Assembly (NCBI GenBank): GCA_015066595.1
Contig: SVNZ01000002.1
Coordinates: 1-64,000 of the forward strand
Reading direction: 5' to 3'
DNA: 64,000 nt
Source of the DNA: Oscillospiraceae bacterium
Lineage (GTDB): Bacteria > Bacillota > Clostridia > Oscillospirales > Acutalibacteraceae
Part shown: in pieces, positions 25,952 through 33,537 of the stretch
Position numbering within the stretch: the first letter of the stretch is position 1
Layout: every line of letters starts with the position of its first letter
The notes under the pieces: generated by a model
Databases searched by the model: none
The model's input: the letters and a program-made list of their open reading frames with translations, nothing else
What the model was told of the DNA's origin: nothing
Program-made: the position numbers and the translations under genes

Positions 25952-26089
25952 TTAAATAATGTTTACTAATTTATCATCTATAACTTGTTGTGTCACGTTT
26001 TCAATAGTTGTCGCAAAAGTCGGTGCGACGGAAACTGAAATAATAACAAGCACCATAAGTATCGATAACATAGTTTTAAACTTCTTCAT
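25952..26089 (-). pseudogene. Signal-peptide end of the interrupted subtilase
   Basis: Encodes 45 residues: MKKFKTMLSILMVLVIISVS, a signal-peptide-like start, then ATTIENVTQQVIDDKLVNII and a TAA stop. Five codons later, in the same frame, the subtilase begins. AAAGGAGGT stands before the ATG at 26089. It makes little sense as a gene of its own and reads as the natural N-terminus of the protease. The break is a single codon, so a nonsense mutation of GAA, CAA or AAA is the simplest cause; readthrough or a sequence error cannot be excluded. Confidence 0.8.
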
Positions 26090-26329
26090 AAAATTACCTC
26101 CTTTGAAATAAAAATAATATAACTTTTTTCTGTGCAGAAAAGCACGGTGGTGTGTTGTATAAGTGTGATATAATCGCAAGGGGTACGACCGTGATTTTTA
26201 TGCACTTCGCTTAATTTAATTTTACGACTGATTATAGTTTTTGTCAATCGTTAAAGTAGACACTAAATTCATTTATCTTTTGTACATTTTACATAATGGT
26301 AATACATAAACATTCAAAAAGCACAAAAA

Positions 26330-26365
26330 AAGGAGCATATCTGTTGAAAAACAGATACGCTCCTT
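26330..26365 (-). terminator. Terminator of small secreted protein gene
   Basis: AAGGAGCATATCTGTT (26330-26345) pairs with AACAGATACGCTCCTT (26350-26365); the minus strand continues with TTTTTTTG. Confidence 0.85.
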
Positions 26366-26384
26366 CTAAGCTTTTGTTATTTTA

Positions 26385-26645
26385 TTATACTTTTATCCAT
26401 GCTGAGTCTACCCATACGCATTTTGTCTCATTCCATCGGCGTTTATACAAAACACCATTTACGGTTTTGTACTTCCAGACGATAACATCAGCCATAGGCT
26501 CAACATCAGGGTCGACTAATGCGCACAACTGTACACCGTCGTTTTCGTCAACAGGCACTTCTTCTGCTGAAACACAAACAACCGCTGACACCATCATCAG
26601 CAACGCAAACAGCATACATAAACTTCTTTTGACAAATTTTTTCAT
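26385..26645 (-). CDS. Small secreted protein
   Basis: 86 residues with a clear signal peptide (KKFVKRSLCMLFALLMMVSA) and a mature part of about 60 residues with a Trp/Tyr/Lys-rich end (VWKYKTVNGVLYKRRW, CVWVDSAWIKV). I recognise no family. The start is 26645, preceded by AGGGGAAAAG. It follows the BlaR1-like gene by 42 bp in the same direction and may be part of that operon, which would make it a candidate for the regulated output. The mature part is too short for an enzyme; a peptide-like or antagonist role is a guess. Confidence 0.6.
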   Translation of the reverse strand: MKKFVKRSLCMLFALLMMVSAVVCVSAEEVPVDENDGVQLCALVDPDVEPMADVIVWKYKTVNGVLYKRRWNETKCVWVDSAWIKV

Positions 26646-26687
26646 ATCTTTTCCCCTTTTCATTTTTATATTTCGAAATATTATGTT

Positions 26688-27875
26688 TTATTGTGGTTGA
26701 TCATATATTGGATATGGTTCGTATCCTCCAGCATCATACTCTTCTTTTGGTACAGGGATTTCAAAGCCATCAAAATAGAATATATAGCTACCGTCTTCTT
26801 GTTTTACAAGATACGAGTTGCTTTCATCTGAAAGTCCATTATCTGAAAATACGGCTTCTTTCTTCAGTTCTTCAACTTTTTCAGTGTCACGATATGCAGC
26901 CTGCCAGATAAACAAGAACGAACAAGCTATGATAGCTACCATCAACAGCGACACCAGCACTGTCGGCACAATGCGCTTTTTGCCGACATTTTTCGGGAAC
27001 AAAAGGTTGTTCATCCTGTACATATAAAGCTGTGAATCGTCTTTTGTAATAAATCCGGACGATACCAGCATACTACGTTGTCTGTGCTTCTTCACTGCTC
27101 TTTTTGCACTTTCGTTGATAGCTTCGATGTATTCGAGCCTTTCTTCTTTGCCGAGCTTTGCGCACACCTTGTTGTCACACTTGAGCTCAAGCATAAAGCC
27201 CACATCCGCTTTGAGCAAATACACAACAGGGTTCCACCAGAAAATACAACAGTATATATGTATGAGTAGCTTCAGCAACAAATCGTTGTTTTTGAGATGT
27301 GTGCACTCGTGCAGAAAAATCATCCTGAGCTCGTCTTTGTCATAGCTATAGTCAGGCAACAAAACTATGTTAGAAAAAAGTCCCGTGACCATAGGAGTAT
27401 CAACAAAATCGGTTTTGATGAAAGTGATTTGTTTTTCCTTTTTGAAGACCGTTTTTGCGACTTCTTTTAGCATCGAGCTTTCTTCAGCTGTTGCACAGTT
27501 GTCGAGCTTTTTGAGTTTTTTGATATATGATGTCTGCCTTGCGACAAAAACCGCAATCAGCACAAGCGTCACAAATAGCGATACAGCAAGAAGTATATAC
27601 ATAAAAAGTATCGGCATATCCTGTGTCAGCGTTGAGCGGTTTTCGAGCACGTCCATAACAGGTGGGAGCACATACTCATCACTAATAACCGTCTGCAACC
27701 CTGGTATCTCAATCGGCAAAAACATCCTCAAAAGCGACAGCACATACAAAAGCACTATCAGCCCAACACCGAACGTATCCGCAAAAAAACGTGTTTTCTT
27801 CAGGATACATATGGCGATAATCATCAAAGAGCTTGCTATCACCGCCATAAGAAGAGAATAAAACGTCAGTTGCAT
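26688..27875 (-). CDS. BlaR1/MecR1-like M56 membrane metalloprotease
   Basis: A 395-residue membrane protein with N-terminal hydrophobic segments (about 5-27, 35-53, 85-115), a cytoplasmic M56 peptidase loop with the zinc motif HECTH (about residue 190), and a further segment near 305-325. In BlaR1 this protease cleaves the BlaI repressor when the sensor is engaged. The penicillin-binding sensor domain is missing: only about 65 residues follow the last membrane segment. So the signal is not a classical covalent beta-lactam sensor. It starts 2 bp after the BlaI-like gene. Confidence 0.85.
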   Translation of the reverse strand: MQLTFYSLLMAVIASSLMIIAICILKKTRFFADTFGVGLIVLLYVLSLLRMFLPIEIPGLQTVISDEYVLPPVMDVLENRSTLTQDMPILFMYILLAVSLFVTLVLIAVFVARQTSYIKKLKKLDNCATAEESSMLKEVAKTVFKKEKQITFIKTDFVDTPMVTGLFSNIVLLPDYSYDKDELRMIFLHECTHLKNNDLLLKLLIHIYCCIFWWNPVVYLLKADVGFMLELKCDNKVCAKLGKEERLEYIEAINESAKRAVKKHRQRSMLVSSGFITKDDSQLYMYRMNNLLFPKNVGKKRIVPTVLVSLLMVAIIACSFLFIWQAAYRDTEKVEELKKEAVFSDNGLSDESNSYLVKQEDGSYIFYFDGFEIPVPKEEYDAGGYEPYPIYDQPQ

Positions 27876-27877
27876 TA

Positions 27878-28270
27878 TCAGTCCTCCGACACTATCTCTT
27901 CTTTTCTGTCTTTGATAATATCGGAAAAACGTTCAAGCATTTCTAAATCGGCTTCGTTCTTTACAAACGCAACAAGAAGCGGAGGGACTGTGTCTTTGGA
28001 CCACACTTTCTCTCCGATGAGAGTCTTGACGATATACTCGTCCTTTGTCATAGTAGGAGCAAATTTTCGAGCGTAGTTCTTGCACACTAGCTCAACTCCG
28101 TCTACTTTGATCATCTCTTTTTTGAGCAATGATCTGAGCATAATGTGGATATAGCTATCCTTCCATGTTTTGTCTACACTTTGGTTTACAATTTCAACAC
28201 TTGTGAGTGGCTCATCCACACTCCATAATAGTTCCATAAGCTGTTTTTCGCTTTTTGTCATGGTTTCCAT
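27878..28270 (-). CDS. BlaI/MecI-family transcriptional repressor
   Basis: A 130-residue winged-helix repressor of the penicillinase-repressor family (MTKSEKQLMELLWSVDEPLT, YIHIMLRSLLKKEMIKVDG), with the typical C-terminal dimerisation part. It should bind the palindrome just upstream and repress its own operon until cleaved by the M56 protease encoded next. GGGGGAG lies 7 bp before the ATG. No beta-lactamase or penicillin-binding gene sits beside it, so the inducing signal and the full regulon are unknown. Confidence 0.88.
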   Translation of the reverse strand: METMTKSEKQLMELLWSVDEPLTSVEIVNQSVDKTWKDSYIHIMLRSLLKKEMIKVDGVELVCKNYARKFAPTMTKDEYIVKTLIGEKVWSKDTVPPLLVAFVKNEADLEMLERFSDIIKDRKEEIVSED

Positions 28271-28308
28271 GTATATCTCCCCCTAAAAATCTTTTAAAAA
28301 ATAAGTCT

Positions 28309-28329
28309 ACGATTTTATACAAAAATCGT
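28309..28329. promoter_or_regulatory. Candidate BlaI-type operator
   Basis: A dyad, ACGATTTT with AAAAATCGT around ATAC, placed on the -10 box of the blaI-like promoter. Position and symmetry suit an autorepressor site; the half-site differs from the TACA-type core of known BlaI operators. Confidence 0.6.
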
Positions 28330-28342
28330 CTACTTCTTACAA
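28314..28342 (-). promoter_or_regulatory. Promoter of the blaI-blaR1-like operon
   Basis: Minus strand TTGTAA (28337-28342), 17 bp, TATAAA (28314-28319). Confidence 0.65.
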
Positions 28343-28496
28343 CTTAAGTATATAGTATGCACACATCCATTGTCAAATAGAAAAAACGGTTGAGTTTTTG
28401 TGCAATTCGTCCTAAAAATATTTGTGTTATTAGCCCTACTGAGCTTTTGTATGTATAAATTTCCACCAACTTTTTGTTGACATATCACCTTTTAGT

Positions 28497-28718
28497 GCTA
28501 TAATAACTAGTGGAGACTCGGCTTTTGTGGAAAGCCTATCAGGGAGGATGCGTCGGCAGACTGAAAGCGTATCCAAGGTGAGTAGTAAGTACGGGAACAC
28601 TCCAAGTGTAATACCCACAACTTTATAAAAAGCGGATGTATATACATCAATACGGGTGGCACCGCGGGTTCTAATAACTCGTCCCGAGAATAGGCATACT
28701 ATTCTCGGGACGTTTTTT
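28497..28718 (+). ncRNA. T-box leader of the aspS-gatC/gatA-like/gatB operon
   Basis: A transcriptional T-box riboswitch. The antiterminator T-box GGGTGGCACCGCGGG lies at 28654-28668. It competes with a terminator formed by 28680-28692 and 28700-28712 followed by six T. The TGGC bulge would pair with the GCCA end of a tRNA with discriminator G, as in tRNA-Asn, tRNA-Asp and tRNA-Glu. A possible Stem I base is TGGAG (28511-28515) with CTCCA (28600-28604). Just inside it, AAC at 28596-28598 is a candidate Asn specifier. The T-box is certain; the specifier is a tentative reading. Uncharged tRNA should raise operon expression. Confidence 0.9.
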
Positions 28719-28783
28719 ATTTTGTGCGCTGAGCACCCGAAGCTTTTTAATCAGTAAAACACCTTAATGGGAGGTTATATAGA

Positions 28784-30862
28784 ATGTACAGAACACATTA
28801 TTGTAACGACATACGTGACGAGCACGTAGGCCAGCGTGTAGAGCTTGCAGGCTGGGTCGACGTTATCCGTGACCACGGTGGCGTTATCTTTGTTGATTTG
28901 CGTGACTACACTGGTATCACTCAGGTTGTCGTTCACGACGAGTCACTGCTCGAAAAGGTAAACCGTGAGACTGTTATCTCTGTTTCCGGTATCGTCGAAA
29001 AGCGTGATGAAGACACCGTCAACGAAAAAATCGCTACAGGCTACGTCGAGCTTGTGTGTGACTCACTCACAGTACTCGGCAGAAGCACCAATATGCTTCC
29101 TTTCGAAGTATCTAACTCACGTTTGTCGAAAGACGAAATTAGACTCAAATATCGCTATCTTGACTTGCGTAATCCTAAGAACCATCACAACCTTGTTATG
29201 CGTTCTAAGATTATCCGTCATTTGCGTAATCTTATGGAAGACAAAAACTTCCTTGATATGCAAACACCTATCCTCACTGCATCTTCTCCTGAGGGTGCAC
29301 GTGACTTCCTTGTTCCGTCTCGTAAGCATCCGGGCAAGTTCTACGCCCTACCACAGGCTCCACAGCAGTTCAAACAGCTGCTTATGGTATCGGGCTTTGA
29401 CCGCTACTTCCAGGTTGCCCCATGTTTTAGAGATGAGGACGCTCGTGCTGACCGTTCCCCTGGTGAGTTCTATCAGCTCGACTTCGAGATGGCTTTTGCA
29501 ACACAAGAAGAAGTACTAAATGTGTGCGAAGATGTTATCTACGACACATTCAAGACTTTCTCTGACAAGAAAGTTACACCAAAGCCATTTAGACGTATCA
29601 CATACGCTGATGCAATGATGACCTACGGTTCTGATAAGCCTGACCTTAGAAACCCACTTGTTATCTGCGACTTGACAGATTTCTTCTCAAACGTTGCTTT
29701 CCCTGCATTTAAGGGCAAGCCAGTACGTGGTATCGTTGCTAACTGTCAGGGCAAATCTAAGAAGTTCTTTGAAGACTCCTTGAAATACGCAACATGTATG
29801 GAAGTAGGCTTGGGCGGTTTAGGCTACATCACACTCAAAGAGGGTGTGTTCGCAGGCCCTATCGCTAAGTTCTTGTCTGATGAACAAAAAGTAGAAATCA
29901 CAGAACTTTCAGGTGTCAAAGAGGGCGAAACTCTCTTCTTCATCTGTGACGACAAAAAGAGTGACACAGAAAAAAAGGCGGGTATGATCCGTACATGGCT
30001 TGCGGCTCCTACTCAGCTCAACCTTATCAAAGACGATGCGTTTGAGTTCTGCTTTGTAGTTGACTTCCCTATGTTCGAAGAAGACGAAGAAACAGGCGAA
30101 ACCATCTTTACTCACAACCCGTTCTCAATACCACAGGGCGGTATGGATTCTTTGCTTAACAAACACCCTGAAGAAGTTCTCGCATACCAGTATGACCTAG
30201 TATGTAATGGTATTGAGCTTGCATCAGGTGCTGTTCGTAACCACGACATCGAGATCATGAAAAAAGCGTTTGAAATCGCAGGCTACGAAGAAGCTGAACT
30301 CAAAAAGCGTTTCAACGCTCTATACACAGCGTTCCAGTACGGTGCTCCACCACACGCAGGTATGGCACCTGGTATCGACCGTATGGTAATGCTCTTGACC
30401 GATGAAGAAAAAATCTTAGACGTCATTGCCTTCCCATTAAACGGTAACGCTCAGGATCTGCTCCTTGGTGCACCATCAGAAGTATCTGATCAACAGCTAG
30501 AAGACGTACATCTTCTGGGTAGTGGCAGTGCACTTGCACATCGTGCAGGCAGTAACAAGGGCGGTGCCAAGAGTGGTATGAGCAAACGCTCCACCTTCTC
30601 TAACGCACAACAGCTCAACCAGCTGTCATTAACCGACGAAGAAGAAACTATTATGCAAGGTATTTTTGACTCTATGAAAGAGAGTGAATACGCTCTCAAG
30701 TCTATTGATACTGAAAACACAGAACCTATGGTTCACGTAATGCCTATGACTAATGTACTTCGTGAAGACGTAAGATCCCAACCATTTAGTAGAGATAGCC
30801 TGCTCTCATCAGCTCCACAGCGTAGCGATGACAGCTGGGTTGTTCCACGACTTGTAAAGTGA
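28784..30862 (+). CDS. aspS: Aspartyl-tRNA synthetase fused to GatC
   Basis: 692 residues, about 100 more than a usual bacterial AspRS. Residues 1-575 form a complete enzyme: the OB-fold anticodon domain (WVDVIRDHGGVIFVDLRDY), class II motif 2 with FRDEDARADRSPGEFYQLD, the bacterial GAD insertion (about 285-405), and motif 3 at PGIDRMVMLLT. A Gly/Ser-rich linker (about 580-605) leads to a GatC-like domain (about 610-692): LNQLSLTDEEE, IDTENTEPMVHV, TNVLREDV and a C-terminal VVPRLVK match GatC in order. No separate gatC exists in the operon. The enzyme probably charges tRNA-Asn with Asp for amidation. GGGAGG precedes the ATG. Confidence 0.93.
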   Translation: MYRTHYCNDIRDEHVGQRVELAGWVDVIRDHGGVIFVDLRDYTGITQVVVHDESLLEKVNRETVISVSGIVEKRDEDTVNEKIATGYVELVCDSLTVLGRSTNMLPFEVSNSRLSKDEIRLKYRYLDLRNPKNHHNLVMRSKIIRHLRNLMEDKNFLDMQTPILTASSPEGARDFLVPSRKHPGKFYALPQAPQQFKQLLMVSGFDRYFQVAPCFRDEDARADRSPGEFYQLDFEMAFATQEEVLNVCEDVIYDTFKTFSDKKVTPKPFRRITYADAMMTYGSDKPDLRNPLVICDLTDFFSNVAFPAFKGKPVRGIVANCQGKSKKFFEDSLKYATCMEVGLGGLGYITLKEGVFAGPIAKFLSDEQKVEITELSGVKEGETLFFICDDKKSDTEKKAGMIRTWLAAPTQLNLIKDDAFEFCFVVDFPMFEEDEETGETIFTHNPFSIPQGGMDSLLNKHPEEVLAYQYDLVCNGIELASGAVRNHDIEIMKKAFEIAGYEEAELKKRFNALYTAFQYGAPPHAGMAPGIDRMVMLLTDEEKILDVIAFPLNGNAQDLLLGAPSEVSDQQLEDVHLLGSGSALAHRAGSNKGGAKSGMSKRSTFSNAQQLNQLSLTDEEETIMQGIFDSMKESEYALKSIDTENTEPMVHVMPMTNVLREDVRSQPFSRDSLLSSAPQRSDDSWVVPRLVK

Positions 30863-30872
30863 GGTGAGTAGA

Positions 30873-32063
30873 ATGAAGTATTATGCAGAAATAATAAACG
30901 AAAAAGGAACCATCGCGGTTGATGACACAATCCTTACAAAAGATACTCTTTCTACCGCAGGTTCACATATTTTAGAAGGTTATAAACCACTTTTCTCAGC
31001 CGAAGCTGTAGAAAGGCTTGAGAAAAACGGATACGAAATCAAAGGCAAAACTCACGTTGGTGAGTTCTCGCTTGACCTTGTTGGTGAGTTTTCGTACTAT
31101 GCAGAAAAAGACAGCGACAAGCTATACGGTGCTGCTGCACAAGCTATCAAAGATGGTGACGTTAAAGCTGCACTCGGCGTAGATATGAACGGTGCAACAA
31201 GACGTGCTGCTGCACTATCAGATGTAGCATTCTTAAAGCCAACATACGGTACAGTATCACGCTACGGTATCATCTCCTGTGCCGCATCAGGCGAACAGGT
31301 CGGTGTTTACGGTGCAGATGTCGATACAGTCGCTGAAATTATGACTGTCATCGCAGGTAACGATAAAAAAGATGGCACATCACTGCCTGATAAGTCTTAT
31401 TCATATAGCACAAGCGATGATGTAAAAGGTTCAAAAGTGTGCATTATTAAAAACCTTCTCGAGCTTTCTGACGATGCTACTAAAGCTAAGCTCTCTGCTT
31501 TTGCTGATACACTCAAAGCGAGTGGCGTTACTGTTGAAGAAATCGAATGTGATATCTTTGATAAAGCGAACACTGCATGGCAGATTCTTATGTGTGCAGA
31601 AACCTGCAACAATGTTTCACGTTATGACGGCGTTAAGTACGGTCACAGAAGCGAAACTTACAGAAACATCGATGAACTGTACGTCAACTCTCGTACAGAA
31701 GGCTTCAACTTCTTAACAAAAGCTACTATCCTCTACGGTTCTGATGTGCTTTCTAAAAACCGTTACTCTGACTGCTACGACAAAGCACTCAGAGTTCGCA
31801 CTATCGTCGCTGACAAAATGAAAAAACTCTTTGAAAAATACGACGTTGTACTCACTCCTGTGTGCTCACAGTGCGAGTATGAAAAATATGACATCAAAGA
31901 TGCTTTCACAAAAGTATATAAAGAGAGCGTGTTCACAGCTACACCTAACCTCATCGGTACACCTGCTTTAGTGTCTTGTGGTGTACAGCTGCTCGGCACA
32001 CACTTTGCTGAATCAAAACTGCTCTCACTCTCAAAAATCGTGGAAAGGAAAGGTGAAAACTAA
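30873..32063 (+). CDS. GatA-like amidase homologue without catalytic residues
   Basis: 396 residues against about 485 for GatA. Alignment by eye is clear over KPTYGTVSRYGII, YDGVKYGHRSE, ELYVNSRTEGF, KALRVRT and KYDVVLTP. The amidase triad is gone. The Lys motif IKDN reads AVDDT (Lys to Asp). The GGSSGGS loop with the cis-Ser is absent and reads KLYGAAAQ. GSDTGGSIRQ reads GVDMNGATRR (Ser nucleophile to Ala). About 60 N-terminal residues of GatA are also missing. It keeps the reading frame and operon place, starts 10 bp after aspS-gatC with GAGGTGAG, and overlaps gatB, so it is kept as a protein. It probably acts as a scaffold; it should not hydrolyse glutamine. Confidence 0.85.
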   Translation: MKYYAEIINEKGTIAVDDTILTKDTLSTAGSHILEGYKPLFSAEAVERLEKNGYEIKGKTHVGEFSLDLVGEFSYYAEKDSDKLYGAAAQAIKDGDVKAALGVDMNGATRRAAALSDVAFLKPTYGTVSRYGIISCAASGEQVGVYGADVDTVAEIMTVIAGNDKKDGTSLPDKSYSYSTSDDVKGSKVCIIKNLLELSDDATKAKLSAFADTLKASGVTVEEIECDIFDKANTAWQILMCAETCNNVSRYDGVKYGHRSETYRNIDELYVNSRTEGFNFLTKATILYGSDVLSKNRYSDCYDKALRVRTIVADKMKKLFEKYDVVLTPVCSQCEYEKYDIKDAFTKVYKESVFTATPNLIGTPALVSCGVQLLGTHFAESKLLSLSKIVERKGEN

Positions 32064-33484
32064 TGAACTATGAACTCGTTATCGGCCTTGAAACCCACGT
32101 TGAATTAAACACAAATTCAAAGATTTTCTGCTCTTGTGGCGGACATTCCAGCGCCAAGGAACCTAACGACTGCGTATGTCCTGCATGCTCCGGTATGCCG
32201 GGTATGCTCCCTGTTATGAACAAACGTGTTGTAGAACTCGCTGCAACAGCAGGTCTGATGCTCAACTGCGAGATCAACCGCTACACAACTTTTGATAAGA
32301 AAAACTACTACTATCCTGACCTGCCATGCGCATATCAGATCACTCAGCTCAACCACCCTATCTGTGTAAACGGATGCGTCAAAGTCAAAACAGCAAATGG
32401 TGAGCGTGATATCCGCATCAAGCAAATTCATATGGAAGAAGACGCAGGTAAACTCGTTCACGGTGGCAACTCATCGTTTGTTGACTTCAACCGTACTTCT
32501 GTTCCTCTCATCGAAATCGTTACTCAACCTGATTTCCGCTCTCCTGAAGAGGTTGTCACATATTTGGGCAAATTAAAATCGATGTTCAAGTCAACAGGCA
32601 TTTCCGAGTGCGAAGAAGGCGCTATGCGTTGTGACGTAAACATCTCTGTACGTGAAGAAGGCTCTGATGAATTCGGTGTGCGTACTGAGATCAAAAACAT
32701 GAGCTCTTTCGAAGCTATTGATCGTGCTATCCGTTACGAATCTCAGCGTCATATTGATGCTCTTGAGTTCCAGACAGAAGAGCTCGTTCAGGAAACTCGT
32801 CGTTTCGATGATGTTTCGGGCAAGACCTTTGCTATGCGTAACAAAGAGACAGAAGCTGACTATCGCTACTTCCCTGACCCTAACCTTATGCCTATCGTTA
32901 TTGATGACGAATGGCTTGAGCAAATCAAAGCTAACAAACCTGTCGCACTCGATGAAAAAGCTGAGTCTTACGCTGCAGCAGGCATTTCCGATAAAGAAAT
33001 TGCACAGCTTCTCAGTGAACACAAAATCGCACAGCTTCTTGACGATGTCGTAGCTCTTGGCTGTAACGCAAAAGACGCTGCCGCTTGGATACTCACAGAC
33101 TGTGCAGGAATCCTCAGAAAAGCAGGCTTAAAGCTAAAAGATCTTTCTATTACAGCAGAGGGCCTTTCCTACCTCATCAAGATGGTATCTGATGGCAAGC
33201 TCAACCGTGGCGCTGCTAAAAAAGTCCTCATTGCAGTTATTGAAGACGGTGCTGATCCTGAAAAGTACTGCGAAGAAGCTGGCTTTACTAAACAGGTTGA
33301 CAACAGCATGATTGAAGTTGTTATTGACAAGGCGATCGCAAACAATGAGCAAGCAGTAGCAGACTACAAAGCAGGCAAAGAAAAAGCTCTTATGGCTATT
33401 TTCGGTGCTTGTATGAAAGAACTCAAAGGCAACGGCGACCCACAGGTTATCAGAGCACTGCTCACAGAAAAACTTAAAGGTTGA
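32063..33484 (+). CDS. gatB: Asp-tRNA(Asn)/Glu-tRNA(Gln) amidotransferase subunit B
   Basis: 473 residues, full length. GatB phosphorylates Asp-tRNA or Glu-tRNA and adds ammonia to give Asn-tRNA or Gln-tRNA. The N-terminus YELVIGLETHVELNTNSKIF and the zinc-type Cys set (CSCGG...CVCPAC) are normal, as are KKNYYYPDLP, MEEDAGKLVH and the C-terminal tRNA-binding YqeY-like region (MIEVVIDKAIANNEQAV). The start codon overlaps the GatA-like stop (TAATG), so translation is coupled. GatB needs ammonia from GatA, but the GatA partner here looks inactive. Confidence 0.94.
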   Translation: MNYELVIGLETHVELNTNSKIFCSCGGHSSAKEPNDCVCPACSGMPGMLPVMNKRVVELAATAGLMLNCEINRYTTFDKKNYYYPDLPCAYQITQLNHPICVNGCVKVKTANGERDIRIKQIHMEEDAGKLVHGGNSSFVDFNRTSVPLIEIVTQPDFRSPEEVVTYLGKLKSMFKSTGISECEEGAMRCDVNISVREEGSDEFGVRTEIKNMSSFEAIDRAIRYESQRHIDALEFQTEELVQETRRFDDVSGKTFAMRNKETEADYRYFPDPNLMPIVIDDEWLEQIKANKPVALDEKAESYAAAGISDKEIAQLLSEHKIAQLLDDVVALGCNAKDAAAWILTDCAGILRKAGLKLKDLSITAEGLSYLIKMVSDGKLNRGAAKKVLIAVIEDGADPEKYCEEAGFTKQVDNSMIEVVIDKAIANNEQAVADYKAGKEKALMAIFGACMKELKGNGDPQVIRALLTEKLKG

Positions 33485-33494
33485 TTTTTAAAAA

Positions 33495-33525
33495 AGGCTG
33501 CCGTGTAAAAACGGTAGCCTTTCTC
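33495..33525 (+). terminator. Terminator of the gat operon
   Basis: AGGCTGCCGT (33495-33504) pairs with ACGGTAGCCT (33511-33520), followed by TTCTCT. Confidence 0.78.
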
Positions 33526-33537
33526 TAAGGTGATTAT

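Noticed and set aside
25937-25954. Frameshift as the cause of the split subtilase
   Set aside because: Codon counting from 26089 shows both parts share one frame; a single TAA separates them.
25952-25954. Recoded stop codon as an alternative genetic code
   Set aside because: TAA ends many other genes in the window, so global reassignment is excluded; only local readthrough remains possible.
26090-26384. Further gene between the subtilase signal segment and the small secreted protein
   Set aside because: Apart from the terminator at 26330-26365 I see no frame with a ribosome-binding site or a conserved motif.
30873-32063. GatA-like gene as a plain pseudogene
   Set aside because: The frame is intact over 396 codons, with good ribosome-binding site, coupled stop/start to gatB and conserved scaffold motifs; loss is confined to catalytic parts and the N-terminus.
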